Part shown: positions 1-7,764 of the stretch, piece by piece
Layout of the letters: every line of letters begins with the position of its first letter
Position numbering within the stretch: position 1 is the stretch's first letter
Assembly: GCA_031282565.1 (NCBI GenBank)
Contig: JAITDL010000093.1
Coordinates: forward strand, 1 to 29,625
Source of the DNA: Puniceicoccales bacterium
GTDB taxonomy: Bacteria > Verrucomicrobiota > Verrucomicrobiia > Opitutales > JAIRLM01
Reading direction: 5' to 3'
DNA: 29,625 nt
Made by a program: the position numbers and the translations under genes
The notes under the pieces: model-generated
Databases searched by the model: none
Told to the model about the DNA's origin: nothing
The model's input: only the letters and a program-made list of their open reading frames with translations

Positions 1-459
1 CGGAGTGCCTCCACCGGTCGCCAACGGCATAAGACCGACACGGGTGCTTTTTTTTGCTGTGGCGCAACCACTGACGCTATCTTCCTCCAATGTAGGATTT
101 TCTCCATTGCCGTCGCCGCCGCGCTTCTTTTTTTCTTTCCTTTTCCCAGTTCCAACGGCTGTACAGGCAGCCTTCGCGGCCTCAAGTTCGCCGGCAACGA
201 CATTTTCTTTGTTTAGAACAAAATAAGCTAGAAATATTCCGACAGACACAATGCAAATTAACACCAGCACAACTTTGCCTATGACGCTCTCCGCGAAGCG
301 AAATGCAGTCGTCGCGCTTACAAGTCGTGTGCGCACAATCCCAGCGTCAACTTTGAGCGCTGATGCAACTTCAGTTACAATGGCCCGGCCACAGAAAAGC
401 GCAGCAAGCACACCAACTTGCACAACTCCACCGACGGCACCATCGCCCATTTCAACCAT
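1..459 (-). CDS. Unrecognised membrane protein, N-terminal part (runs off left edge)
   Basis: An open minus-strand frame of 153 codons starts at ATG 459 (or ATG 450, three codons later) and stays open to base 1, so only the N-terminal part is present. An in-frame TGA lies two codons upstream of ATG 459, which fixes the start region. Visible parts: a moderately hydrophobic N-terminal stretch (about residues 9-24), a short polar region, a clear membrane segment at about residues 65-84 (core VLICIVSVGIFLAYFVL), then a Lys/Glu-rich linker with GKRKEKKK and a Gly/Asn-rich acidic stretch. I do not recognise the family. It looks like a one- or two-pass inner-membrane protein with a charged hydrophilic domain after the membrane segment. 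The frame is supported by hydrophobic patterning and by lack of stops; the plus-strand frames over it are short and low-complexity. Confidence 0.6.
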   Translation of the reverse strand, partial: MVEMGDGAVGGVVQVGVLAALFCGRAIVTEVASALKVDAGIVRTRLVSATTAFRFAESVIGKVVLVLICIVSVGIFLAYFVLNKENVVAGELEAAKAACTAVGTGKRKEKKKRGGDGNGENPTLEEDSVSGCATAKKSTRVGLMPLATGGGTP

Positions 460-865
460 TTGTCAAAAACTACGCATCCATTTATCCATGTCAACCACAT
501 AGCAACTTCAACAAAAGGAGACACGACATCGCAATTTCAAATCTATTCCGGCGACAGAAAACTATGGCAAATTCAGCGAAAATGCGCCTCCAGTGTTTTT
601 TCCGAGGGAAATTTTTTTGGTGGAACCAAACCTGACCGCTAACCCCGCGCGCGGCTGTCTGGCGACGTCCAGAGCCGTCGAAAATGTCGTCCTCCGCCAC
701 CTAAAGTTTTGCTTGACATCCTTTTACGATTAATCTACTTGGCTAAGTGAGCGCGGCGGATGGGTTTGAGCCGAAAATGGTCGCTGTGAATTTAACGGTA
801 AAAAATCGTTGACAGCCCCTCGCCGATCGCGGGGAATGACACGTCTTCGCAGCTGGACGACAACG
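460..865. other. Intergenic spacer between divergent genes; one hairpin and a TTGACA box
   Basis: About 400 bases separate the leftward membrane protein gene from the rightward greA-like gene. It contains a perfect inverted repeat at 616-630 (TTTGGT-GGA-ACCAAA), preceded by a T-run and followed by CCTG, so it does not look like a plus-strand terminator. A TTGACA box lies at 713-718 with only poor -10 candidates (TAATCT 731-736 is too close at 12 bases). A CCCC...GGGG arm pair sits at about 816-834. I see no tRNA, small gene or known riboswitch here. Confidence 0.4.
467..494 (-). promoter_or_regulatory. Possible sigma-70 promoter for the left-edge membrane protein gene
   Basis: Minus strand: TTGACA at 494-489, a 16-base spacer, and TAGTTT at 472-467. 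The -35 is perfect and the -10 is weak (3 of 6). Transcription would start about 1 to 5 bases before ATG 459, giving an almost leaderless message. There is no convincing Shine-Dalgarno sequence at this start. Confidence 0.3.
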
Positions 866-2710
866 ATGGATGATAGTGCGGTTGAACGTTTGTTGGTGAA
901 ATACCCACTCCTTGAGCGGCAACGGGATCGCCTCGCCGCCATGTGCCCCGGTGCATTTTGTTTTCATAGGACATTCGGTTTCGGCGAAATTGCTGAATAC
1001 GATGAAAATGCAAACAAAATCGTGGTGGATTTTCACGGCATGCCACACCACGCCATCGATCCAATTTTTGCCATAAAACACCTGGCCGTTCTGCCCGAAG
1101 ACCATCTCCTTGTGAGGTTTAAGAAAGATCCGGAAGCCGTCAAATCACTGCTCCGCGACGATCCGGCCGGCGCCATGAGGGCGATTTTGGCCAACTTCCC
1201 GGGAAACAGGGCCACCCAGGCGGAAATTGGTGACATCCTGCAACATATCCTCGGCGAAAAAGGCCTAAAGACGTGGTGGACGCGCGCCAAAAAAGAGGCG
1301 GAGCTCGACTCGCAAATCGCAGAACCGGAACAGCGTGGCGGGTATTACGTCCTGCGCACGGAGCCCCTCGAACAGATTGATGAGCTGCTCGATTCCGTCA
1401 TCGTTGCGAAGCAGATTGCAAAAAAAATACAGGCCGCTGAGAAATTGTTGGCCGACAAAAAATTCCAGGAACAAACTGAAAAAATGACGTTGGCCTACAA
1501 CGAGCTGCTCCGCCTTTACGGAGTCGCCGCAGCCAGTGGCGTAGAAAAACTGCAGCTCTACTGGCTGTGTGAAGATTTCGCTGCCGCCCTTGGACTTGAG
1601 TTGCCGGGCGCCATCTCCCTGGACGCGTCACTGCGCTCCGTTGACGAACTGGCAGAAATCGCAAATTCACTCTCCGCGAGCCAATTATCACGCCTTTTCG
1701 AGGCAATTGCCGCGTTCCACGGAGACAACTTTTTTCCACAGCTGCTGGCATTCGTTAAAAACTGCACAGGCAGAGCGGTTAACTGCGCGGTCGACTTCAT
1801 AGAGGAACGCGGGAAGCTCGGCGAACTCGAAATCACGCTGCAAAACTGGCTCAGGGAGAGTGCCATGCGCGCATCGCTCCTCGACTGGATCATCCGCAAC
1901 CGCAAGAGCAAGCGCTACGGAGCCATTGTCACACCACTTATCTGCTCATCGCTGTTCCGTTTGGCGCTGTCCGCGATTGACCAGGAAGCACTTAAACGTA
2001 ACACGAATAGAAAAATACCTCTCGCCGAAGCTATTGCAGCCGATCGCGGCCTCGTCGATGAAATCCTGAACGGCGAGGGCCAGGAAATGGCGCAAGATCT
2101 TGCGCAAATGGTACTTGCAAATCAGGGATTCGATTTTCTGACCAAGCGCTCCATAGTCGCCCGTTTCATAGGCAAATTCAACGACTTACATCGGCTACTC
2201 GACGATGGAACGGCGCGCCACGGCGGCGACGGAGGGACGCTGAAGGTGTCACAGGAAAGTCTGGAAAACGTCAGGCGCGACTACGAACAGCTTGTCACCG
2301 TGCGCATTCCGGCAAATACGGCCGCCGTCGAAGCCGCCCGCGAAGAAGGCGATCTGCGTGAAAATTCCATGTACAAAATGGCACGCCAGGAACAGGACAT
2401 GCTGCTTGCTCTTAAGTCGCAGATGGAGAAGGACTTATCCAGAGTGCAAGTCGTTGATTTTTCATCGGCCAGTGGCGACGTGGCGTCCATAGGCAGCGCC
2501 GTAACTCTCGTCGACGGAAAGGGAAAGAAGGAGCGCATAGTGATTCTCGGCGCCTGGGACAGCAACCCAGATAAAAAAATCATAGCATATCTCACGCCGC
2601 TGGGCCGCAACATTTTAGGGAAACGAGTCGGCGACAGCGTGTCCGTTGACGGCAGAGATCAGCGCACAATTTCATCCATAGAGCGCTGGGTTGATATTGC
2701 CGCTAAATAG
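866..2710 (+). CDS. greA: GreA/GreB-type transcript cleavage factor with long N-terminal extension
   Basis: Predicted 614-residue transcription elongation factor that would rescue backtracked RNA polymerase by stimulating cleavage of the nascent RNA through the secondary channel. The last ~150 residues hold the Gre core: a coiled coil with the acidic tip motif EEGDLRENSMY (the Asp and Glu that act at the polymerase active site are kept) followed by the FKBP-like domain with VILGAWDSNPDKK and TPLGRNILGKRVGD. The first ~450 residues are a long helical extension of the kind found in PVC bacteria (chlamydial GreA is also over 700 residues), against about 158 in E. coli. Start chosen at ATG 866 (MDDSAVERLL), which resembles N-termini of verrucomicrobial homologues; the frame is open back to TTG 809, with another ATG at 836. 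It heads the gene run that continues with cdsA. Confidence 0.85.
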   Translation: MDDSAVERLLVKYPLLERQRDRLAAMCPGAFCFHRTFGFGEIAEYDENANKIVVDFHGMPHHAIDPIFAIKHLAVLPEDHLLVRFKKDPEAVKSLLRDDPAGAMRAILANFPGNRATQAEIGDILQHILGEKGLKTWWTRAKKEAELDSQIAEPEQRGGYYVLRTEPLEQIDELLDSVIVAKQIAKKIQAAEKLLADKKFQEQTEKMTLAYNELLRLYGVAAASGVEKLQLYWLCEDFAAALGLELPGAISLDASLRSVDELAEIANSLSASQLSRLFEAIAAFHGDNFFPQLLAFVKNCTGRAVNCAVDFIEERGKLGELEITLQNWLRESAMRASLLDWIIRNRKSKRYGAIVTPLICSSLFRLALSAIDQEALKRNTNRKIPLAEAIAADRGLVDEILNGEGQEMAQDLAQMVLANQGFDFLTKRSIVARFIGKFNDLHRLLDDGTARHGGDGGTLKVSQESLENVRRDYEQLVTVRIPANTAAVEAAREEGDLRENSMYKMARQEQDMLLALKSQMEKDLSRVQVVDFSSASGDVASIGSAVTLVDGKGKKERIVILGAWDSNPDKKIIAYLTPLGRNILGKRVGDSVSVDGRDQRTISSIERWVDIAAK

Positions 2711-2719
2711 TTTGGCGAC

Positions 2720-2726
2720 AGGAGGT
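2720..2726 (+). promoter_or_regulatory. Strong Shine-Dalgarno that fixes the cdsA start
   Basis: AGGAGGT ends 6 bases before ATG 2733. It selects this start over the upstream TTG 2691, which lies inside the end of the greA-like gene. Confidence 0.85.
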
Positions 2727-2732
2727 ATCGCC

Positions 2733-3542
2733 ATGCCATTGCGAATTCTCGGCTCAGCAATCCTTTTCGTCGCCATCTGGTTTTGTCTGTGGGCTTTTGG
2801 CCAATCCGGCGCCGTGCTGATTATGGCATTCTTTGCCATCGGATCACAAATCGAACTCTGCCGGCTGATGAAAAACTTCCATGCCACTCCTGCCCGACGG
2901 CAGCTCCTCGTGTGGACAGCGGTCATCATCTTCGGCTCCTGGTACTTGCGGCCGATGCACGCCGGCATTTGGCTCTCCGTAGTCGCCGCCGTATGGATTC
3001 TTGTTTGCGGCGTCGCGAAATTGCGCCCGGAACAACTGCTAAACTACCTAGCTCCAACACTTTTTGCGATTTTCTATGTGCCGTTTTCCATGCAGTTTGG
3101 CATCCTGCTGCTCAGGAGTTGTGAAAGTGGCACGTTCATGCTCGGCTGGACAGTTTTAGTGAGCAAACTTGGCGACATCGGCGGACTCATTGTCGGCGGC
3201 GGAATCGGTCGCCATCCACTTGCGGCTGAGTATAGTCCGAAAAAAACTTGGGAGGGCTTCTTCGGAGCCATAGCTGCGGCAACGGCAGGTGGATTCTCTC
3301 TATGTATTTTGGCTAGTTGGTTTTGCGATTTTCCAATTCCCCTGTGGCTGTCCATGCCGCTTGGCGCAATTATCGCCGCCGTTGGAGCCGCCGCCGATCT
3401 GCTGGAATCTGCGCTGAAGCGCCATGCAAAGATAAAGGACTCTGGCAGAATAATTCCCGGCATAGGTGGATGCCTCGATCTCTGCGACAGTCTTTTCCTC
3501 ACGCTGCCAACCACATACGCCGTACTGGAATTTTTTCTGTAG
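2733..3542 (+). CDS. cdsA: Phosphatidate cytidylyltransferase (CDP-diacylglycerol synthase)
   Basis: A 269-residue integral membrane enzyme that makes CDP-diacylglycerol from CTP and phosphatidate, the branch point for phospholipid synthesis. The sequence shows about seven or eight hydrophobic segments from the N-terminus (RILGSAILFVAIWFCLWAF) onward, and the family signature near the C-terminus: SALKRHAKIKDSG followed by PGIGGCLDLCDS. Relative to the PROSITE-type signature, the usual His before GG is Ile and the Arg after the Asp is Leu; the KR, KD and final Asp residues are kept. The PGIGG form occurs in other PVC bacteria as I recall. The start follows a strong Shine-Dalgarno sequence. The gene lies 22 bases after greA and is followed 16 bases later by dxr, as in many bacteria where cdsA and dxr are adjacent; the usual third member, the site-2 protease rseP, is not here. 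Confidence 0.92.
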   Translation: MPLRILGSAILFVAIWFCLWAFGQSGAVLIMAFFAIGSQIELCRLMKNFHATPARRQLLVWTAVIIFGSWYLRPMHAGIWLSVVAAVWILVCGVAKLRPEQLLNYLAPTLFAIFYVPFSMQFGILLLRSCESGTFMLGWTVLVSKLGDIGGLIVGGGIGRHPLAAEYSPKKTWEGFFGAIAAATAGGFSLCILASWFCDFPIPLWLSMPLGAIIAAVGAAADLLESALKRHAKIKDSGRIIPGIGGCLDLCDSLFLTLPTTYAVLEFFL

Positions 3543-3558
3543 GCAGGAAATGGATCAT

Positions 3559-4716
3559 ATGCAACGCGTTGTCCTGCTTGGCGCCAGCGGATCCATAGGA
3601 ACATCCGTGCTAAATCTACTGCGCAAAACGCATAACTCATTCAGTCTATTGGGCATCTCCGTTCACCGCAACGTGGAAGCAGCCAAAAAAATAATTGCTG
3701 AATTCGCTCCAAAATACCTTTCTGTTAGTGGATTGGGTGAGAATGACTTGCCGCAGCACCTCCCAGTTAAGCTGCTCCCCATGTGCGAAATGGCGGCCAT
3801 CGATGAAGCCGACTGCGTAGTTGTTGCGCTACCGGGACTTGCGGCACTTCGTCCGGTCCTAGCCGCCATTGAGGCAGGGAAACGAATCGTGATGGCCAAC
3901 AAAGAGGCGATCGTGTGCGCCGGCGCCCTAATCGGATCGGCATTACTAAGATCACATGCACTTCTGCTGCCGGCAGATAGCGAACACTGCGGGATCTTCC
4001 AATGCCTATCCGGAGAAAAAAATTTCCGCGGAGTTTTTCGCCGCAGCGAATCCCTAGACCATGTTTGGCTAACTGCCTCGGGCGGACCATTTTTTGATTT
4101 GCCTGACAGCGAATTTGATTCGATCACCGTCGAATCGGCACTGCGCCATCCCACATGGTCCATGGGCGCAAAAATCTCAATTGATTCGGCCACAATGGCT
4201 AACAAAGGATTGGAAATAATTGAAGCCGGCTGGCTCTACGGACTCCGACCTGGCGAAATTTCCGTAGCGGTCCACCGCAGCAGCATTGTGCACGCACTCG
4301 TAAGATTCTGCGACGGAACGATTTTGGCGCAAATGTCACCGCCGTCCATGGAAATTCCACTTGGCCGCTGCCTCGTCCATCCTGAAAAAATTCATTTTGC
4401 GGGGAAAATGCTAAACCCGCTTGAGCCAGGGATTTTTGAATTCCACGAAGCAGATAGGAAACGATTTCCATGCCTCGCCCTTGGGGAGCGGGCATTTAGC
4501 GTTGGCCTCTCGGCGCCATGCGCATTCGATGCGGCAAATAGTGCTGCAGTGGAGGCGTTTATGCGAAGAGAAATTCCATTTCGAGCAATCCCGCTGGCAA
4601 TTGAGCATACTCTTTCGACCATAAATTTTGCAGAGCTTTCCGACGCAGATTCAGTCGAAGAGCATCACAGCGAGGCACATGGAATTGCCATGAATTTTTT
4701 GAAAAAACGATTCTGA
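3559..4716 (+). CDS. dxr: 1-deoxy-D-xylulose 5-phosphate reductoisomerase
   Basis: Second enzyme of the MEP isoprenoid pathway: NADPH-dependent rearrangement and reduction of DXP to MEP, with a divalent metal. 385 residues, normal length. Visible motifs in order: nucleotide-binding LLGASGSIGTS at the N-terminus, MANKEAIV, the metal/substrate segment PADSEHCGIFQCL (family: DSEHNAIFQCL, so Asn is Cys here), TASGGPF, HPTWSMGAKISIDSA, and ANKGLEIIEAGWL with the Asn-Lys-x-x-Glu substrate and metal ligands, then the C-terminal helical region. ATG 3559 is preferred because the purine-rich AGGCAGGA at 3541-3548 is correctly spaced for it; ATG 3550 would add three residues but has almost no spacer. 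ispF and ispE, later steps in the same pathway, lie at the other end of the window. Confidence 0.95.
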   Translation: MQRVVLLGASGSIGTSVLNLLRKTHNSFSLLGISVHRNVEAAKKIIAEFAPKYLSVSGLGENDLPQHLPVKLLPMCEMAAIDEADCVVVALPGLAALRPVLAAIEAGKRIVMANKEAIVCAGALIGSALLRSHALLLPADSEHCGIFQCLSGEKNFRGVFRRSESLDHVWLTASGGPFFDLPDSEFDSITVESALRHPTWSMGAKISIDSATMANKGLEIIEAGWLYGLRPGEISVAVHRSSIVHALVRFCDGTILAQMSPPSMEIPLGRCLVHPEKIHFAGKMLNPLEPGIFEFHEADRKRFPCLALGERAFSVGLSAPCAFDAANSAAVEAFMRREIPFRAIPLAIEHTLSTINFAELSDADSVEEHHSEAHGIAMNFLKKRF

Positions 4717-4778
4717 CCGCCGTGGCCGCCGCCATTTACATTTGACAGCGTGGCCGCATCGATGGAAAGTGTTGTGCA

Positions 4779-6359
4779 ATGGGCAAGGGCGATGAACTGC
4801 TGCGACAAATTCGCGCCGAGATTGATGGGCTAAAACCGCGCGCTATCGAGGGAAATGTCGGCCGCGTCCTAGCCATTGGTGACGGCGTGGCGCGCATTGG
4901 CGGGCTTTCACAAATATCTCTCAATGAGGTGGTTGTGTTCCAGGATGGCTCCAGAGGTATGGCGCTGAACCTCGAGGATGATAGCGTTGGAGTTGTCGTG
5001 CTCAGCGAAGGCAGTCAAATAGCAGTTGGAGAAGAAGTTCGAGCTGGCGGATCACTGCTGTCCATGCCCGTTGGCATGGGCCTGCTCGGCCGCGCCGTTA
5101 ACGCAATCGGTCAACCCATAGACGGACGTGGGGAAATAAACGCAACTACCAGCTACCCAATCGATAAGGTTGCCCGCGGCATCGTCCATCGCCAGTCAGT
5201 CTCGAAGCCGCTGCAGACGGGCATAATGGCCATCGATTCAATGATACCTATCGGCCGCGGCCAGAGAGAGTTAATCATCGGAGATCGCTCAACTGGCAAA
5301 ACGGCCATAGCCATTGACACAATTATTAACCAGGCACGCCTAAACAAGTTAGGCATCGCATCCGGCGATAAAAATTTCCGCCCCGTTTACTCGATTTACG
5401 TGTCAATCGGCCAAAAACGCTCCGACTTGGCTCGGCTCCTGCAACTTCTGGAATCAAAGGGCGCCATGGACTACGCCGTAGTTGTTGCCGGCGGGGCATC
5501 GGAAAATGCAGCGGGGCAATATGTTGCGCCGTACTCAGCAACGGCAATTGGCGAGTGGTTCATGGACAACGGCATGGACGCGCTCATAGTCTACGATGAC
5601 CTGTCGAAGCACGCCGTGGCATACAGACAGATCTCACTCATACTGAAGCGCCCAGCCGGCAGACAGGCCTACCCGGGTGACATTTTTTATCTGCACTCGC
5701 GGCTGCTGGAAAGGGCTGCGAAATTGCACAACGACTTCGGCGGCGGATCTTTAACTGCACTGCCAATCGTGGAGACACAGGCAGGAGACGTGGCGGCCTA
5801 CATTCCAACAAACATCATATCCATTACTGACGGACAGATTTATCTCGATTCCGAGCTGTTCAATCGCGGCGTTCGTCCAGCCATTGCAACTGGGATTTCC
5901 GTGTCGCGAGTCGGATCGGCGGCGCAAATCAAGGCCTTCCGCCAGGTTGCAGGAAAGATCAAACTTACTCTTGGCCAATACTATGAAATGCAATCATTCG
6001 CGCAATTTGGCTCGGAATTGGACCAGCGCACGAGGCAGCTGCTGGACGATGGCGCACGCATAGTCGAACTATTTAAGCAGGACCAACTTGCGCCTCGATC
6101 GGCCGCGCTGCAAATTTTTCTTCTTTGGTCCGTAATGGGCGGACATTTTGGGGAAATAGATGTGTCAGAAACACATGGAGCCGTGCGCCACATGGAAGAG
6201 TGGCTGTTGTCGATGCAACAACCTCTGCTGGAGGAAATTGCCGCCAAAGGAGAACTGAACGACAAACTGGAGAAAAAAATGCTGGCGGCCGCGGAGCAGT
6301 GGAAAAAAATTCACAGCCACGATCGCGCGCAGCCAAGTGGAACGGCGAAAACGTGTTAA
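4779..6359 (+). CDS. atpA: F1F0 ATP synthase subunit alpha
   Basis: Alpha subunit of the F1 catalytic head (526 residues, typical about 505-530). It carries the regulatory nucleotide site: the P-loop GDRSTGKTAIAID (normally GDRQTGKT, so Gln is Ser here) and the signature block SVSRVGSAAQIKAFRQVAG, with the conserved N-terminal beta-barrel opening GNVGRVLAIGDGVARIGGLS. The alpha-typical stretch ILKRPAGRQAYPGDIFYLHS is intact. ATG 4779 gives the expected N-terminus; a weak GGAAAG lies upstream. A 62-base gap separates it from dxr and atpG follows 12 bases after the stop. The usual upstream neighbours (atpB, E, F, H) are absent, so the ATP synthase genes must be split in this genome. Confidence 0.97.
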   Translation: MGKGDELLRQIRAEIDGLKPRAIEGNVGRVLAIGDGVARIGGLSQISLNEVVVFQDGSRGMALNLEDDSVGVVVLSEGSQIAVGEEVRAGGSLLSMPVGMGLLGRAVNAIGQPIDGRGEINATTSYPIDKVARGIVHRQSVSKPLQTGIMAIDSMIPIGRGQRELIIGDRSTGKTAIAIDTIINQARLNKLGIASGDKNFRPVYSIYVSIGQKRSDLARLLQLLESKGAMDYAVVVAGGASENAAGQYVAPYSATAIGEWFMDNGMDALIVYDDLSKHAVAYRQISLILKRPAGRQAYPGDIFYLHSRLLERAAKLHNDFGGGSLTALPIVETQAGDVAAYIPTNIISITDGQIYLDSELFNRGVRPAIATGISVSRVGSAAQIKAFRQVAGKIKLTLGQYYEMQSFAQFGSELDQRTRQLLDDGARIVELFKQDQLAPRSAALQIFLLWSVMGGHFGEIDVSETHGAVRHMEEWLLSMQQPLLEEIAAKGELNDKLEKKMLAAAEQWKKIHSHDRAQPSGTAKTC

Positions 6360-6371
6360 TTAGGGCCGCAC

Positions 6372-7259
6372 ATGGAGGGAATTCGAGACATCAAGCGACG
6401 TCTGCGGGCGGTGCAAGGAACGGCGAAAATAACTCGTGCCATGCAACTTGTTGCGGCGTCGAAGATGCGACGGGCACAACTTGCCGCAACTGCTGGACGG
6501 CGCCACGCACTGCGACTGGAAGAATTGGCAGACAAAATACTGCGCATGGAGCTGCCTACCAATGATTTACCTCCGCTGCTCAGCCGGCGCGATGTGAAAT
6601 GCCGATGCATCGTCTTCGTTGCCACTGACAAGGGACTTTGCGGATCGCTCAACCAAAATACGTTCAAGTTGATCCGTGAAAAATTTCCACAAGATGCAAA
6701 GTATGTGGCGATTGGGAAAAAGGGAGGCCAGCTGCTGGCTGCGGCAAAGTTGCAGCTGATCGGCGAATTTTCCGTAAATGATGGCGTGCCGTACCACATG
6801 GCGCGTGCAGTAGCTAACTTTTTGCGGGACGCCTACCTATGCAAAGAAATTGACGCCGTCGACGTTGTCCATCCGCTCTTCATAAACACGTTGCGGCAGA
6901 ATCCCGTTGCGCAGCGGCTGCTTCCATTGGACGGTCTCGGGGAAAACATTCGGGCGAAAAGAGATATGCTTCCAGATATCGGTCGGCCGCTTCCGGAAGA
7001 TGGCCGCGAAATTACGGTGGAGCCGTCGCTAGCGCGCCTGGTGGAAACATTGCTTGAAAGCTTCCTGCAGAAGGAGATGCATCACATTTTGCTCGAAGCG
7101 AAGGCGGCAGAACAGAGTGCGCGCATGGTGGCCATGAAGGCGGCAACGGATAACGCGGAAATCTTTGCCAAGGAACTACTTTTGTCATACAACAAGGCGC
7201 GCCAGGCGGCAATTACAGCGGAAATTTTGGAAATTCGCTCCGCAGATTCGACGCCATAG
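6372..7259 (+). CDS. atpG: F1F0 ATP synthase subunit gamma
   Basis: Central rotor shaft of F1, 295 residues (family about 285-300). The two terminal helices that form the coiled-coil shaft are clear: N-terminal IRDIKRRLRAVQGTAKITRA with MQLVAASKMRRAQ, and C-terminal ARMVAMKAATDNA then LLSYNKARQAAITAEILEI. The middle Rossmann-like part has FVATDKGLCGSLNQN. AGGG at 6364-6367 precedes the ATG, and the gene is 12 bases after atpA, so the two are cotranscribed. The expected next genes atpD (beta) and atpC (epsilon) do not follow; instead type III secretion genes do. Confidence 0.97.
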   Translation: MEGIRDIKRRLRAVQGTAKITRAMQLVAASKMRRAQLAATAGRRHALRLEELADKILRMELPTNDLPPLLSRRDVKCRCIVFVATDKGLCGSLNQNTFKLIREKFPQDAKYVAIGKKGGQLLAAAKLQLIGEFSVNDGVPYHMARAVANFLRDAYLCKEIDAVDVVHPLFINTLRQNPVAQRLLPLDGLGENIRAKRDMLPDIGRPLPEDGREITVEPSLARLVETLLESFLQKEMHHILLEAKAAEQSARMVAMKAATDNAEIFAKELLLSYNKARQAAITAEILEIRSADSTP

Positions 7260-7314
7260 GTTTTTTGCGAATTCGTCTTGCATAAGTTGTGAAAGCTTCC
7301 TAGCATATGTCGAA

Positions 7315-7764
7315 ATGCGTAGCCGCGAGGTGGTTGCACTGATAGCATCTGAGTTGGGCCTTTTCGATTTGCACGGCGGGTCCGACGAATATTACGCTGT
7401 GCGCCTGCCGGATGGAGGTATCATGCGTATTTTTGTTCAGGCGGAAACGGCGGTCATCCTCGAGCGGCAACTTATGACGGATGTCACTGCGGCGCTGCGC
7501 AATCCGGATCGTCTACTCGCGCTGCTGCAGGAAAATTTTTCCAGGGCCATCGATTCGCAGTCAACGCTCAGCTACGCCAGAGATGCGGATGAACTTGTTC
7601 TGTCCGTGTATTTACCATATGAATCCTGGGATGAGCAAAAATTGGTGGAGATACTCGATGCTTTTCTTCTCGAAGCATCGCAAATGCATGGTAAAGTCGA
7701 AACACTGCTGCTAATGTCCTCGTCCCGCCTCCCTTCAAACAACCACAGAATATCAACACCATGA
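7315..7764 (+). CDS. CesT/YscB-like type III secretion chaperone
   Basis: A 149-residue acidic protein whose length and pattern fit the class I type III secretion chaperones: an N-terminal helix with REVVALIASELGLF, a beta-strand pair with YYAVRLPDGGIMRIFVQ, a central Leu-rich helix with NPDRLLALLQENF, a strand pair with DELVLSVYLPYE, and a C-terminal helix. This family is poorly conserved, so the call rests on fold pattern plus context. Its stop overlaps the secretin ATG by four bases (ATGA), which implies translational coupling. In Yersinia the chaperone gene yscB sits directly before the secretin gene yscC, the same order as here; YscB partners the gatekeeper YopN. The frame is open upstream to ATG 7165 inside atpG, but ATG 7315 is the first start that does not overlap atpG. 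No clear Shine-Dalgarno sequence. Confidence 0.6.
   Translation: MRSREVVALIASELGLFDLHGGSDEYYAVRLPDGGIMRIFVQAETAVILERQLMTDVTAALRNPDRLLALLQENFSRAIDSQSTLSYARDADELVLSVYLPYESWDEQKLVEILDAFLLEASQMHGKVETLLLMSSSRLPSNNHRISTP

Noticed and set aside
5..226. Plus-strand frame at the left edge
   Set aside because: It lies opposite the open minus-strand membrane protein frame and shows only low-complexity Ser/Pro/Phe sequence.
616..630. Inverted repeat TTTGGT-GGA-ACCAAA as a terminator
   Set aside because: Neither strand has a T-run immediately after the hairpin in the direction of a gene that ends there.
809..865. TTG 809 or ATG 836 as the greA-like start
   Set aside because: The added residues (TAPRRSRGMTRLRSWTTT) do not look like the conserved N-terminus, which begins at MDDSAVERLL.
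3074..3640. 188-codon minus-strand frame opposite cdsA and dxr
   Set aside because: Antisense to two clearly assigned genes; Ser/Pro/Arg-rich composition typical of shadows in moderately GC-rich DNA.
6356..6799. 147-codon minus-strand frame opposite atpG
   Set aside because: Antisense shadow of a well-conserved gene; no recognisable motif.
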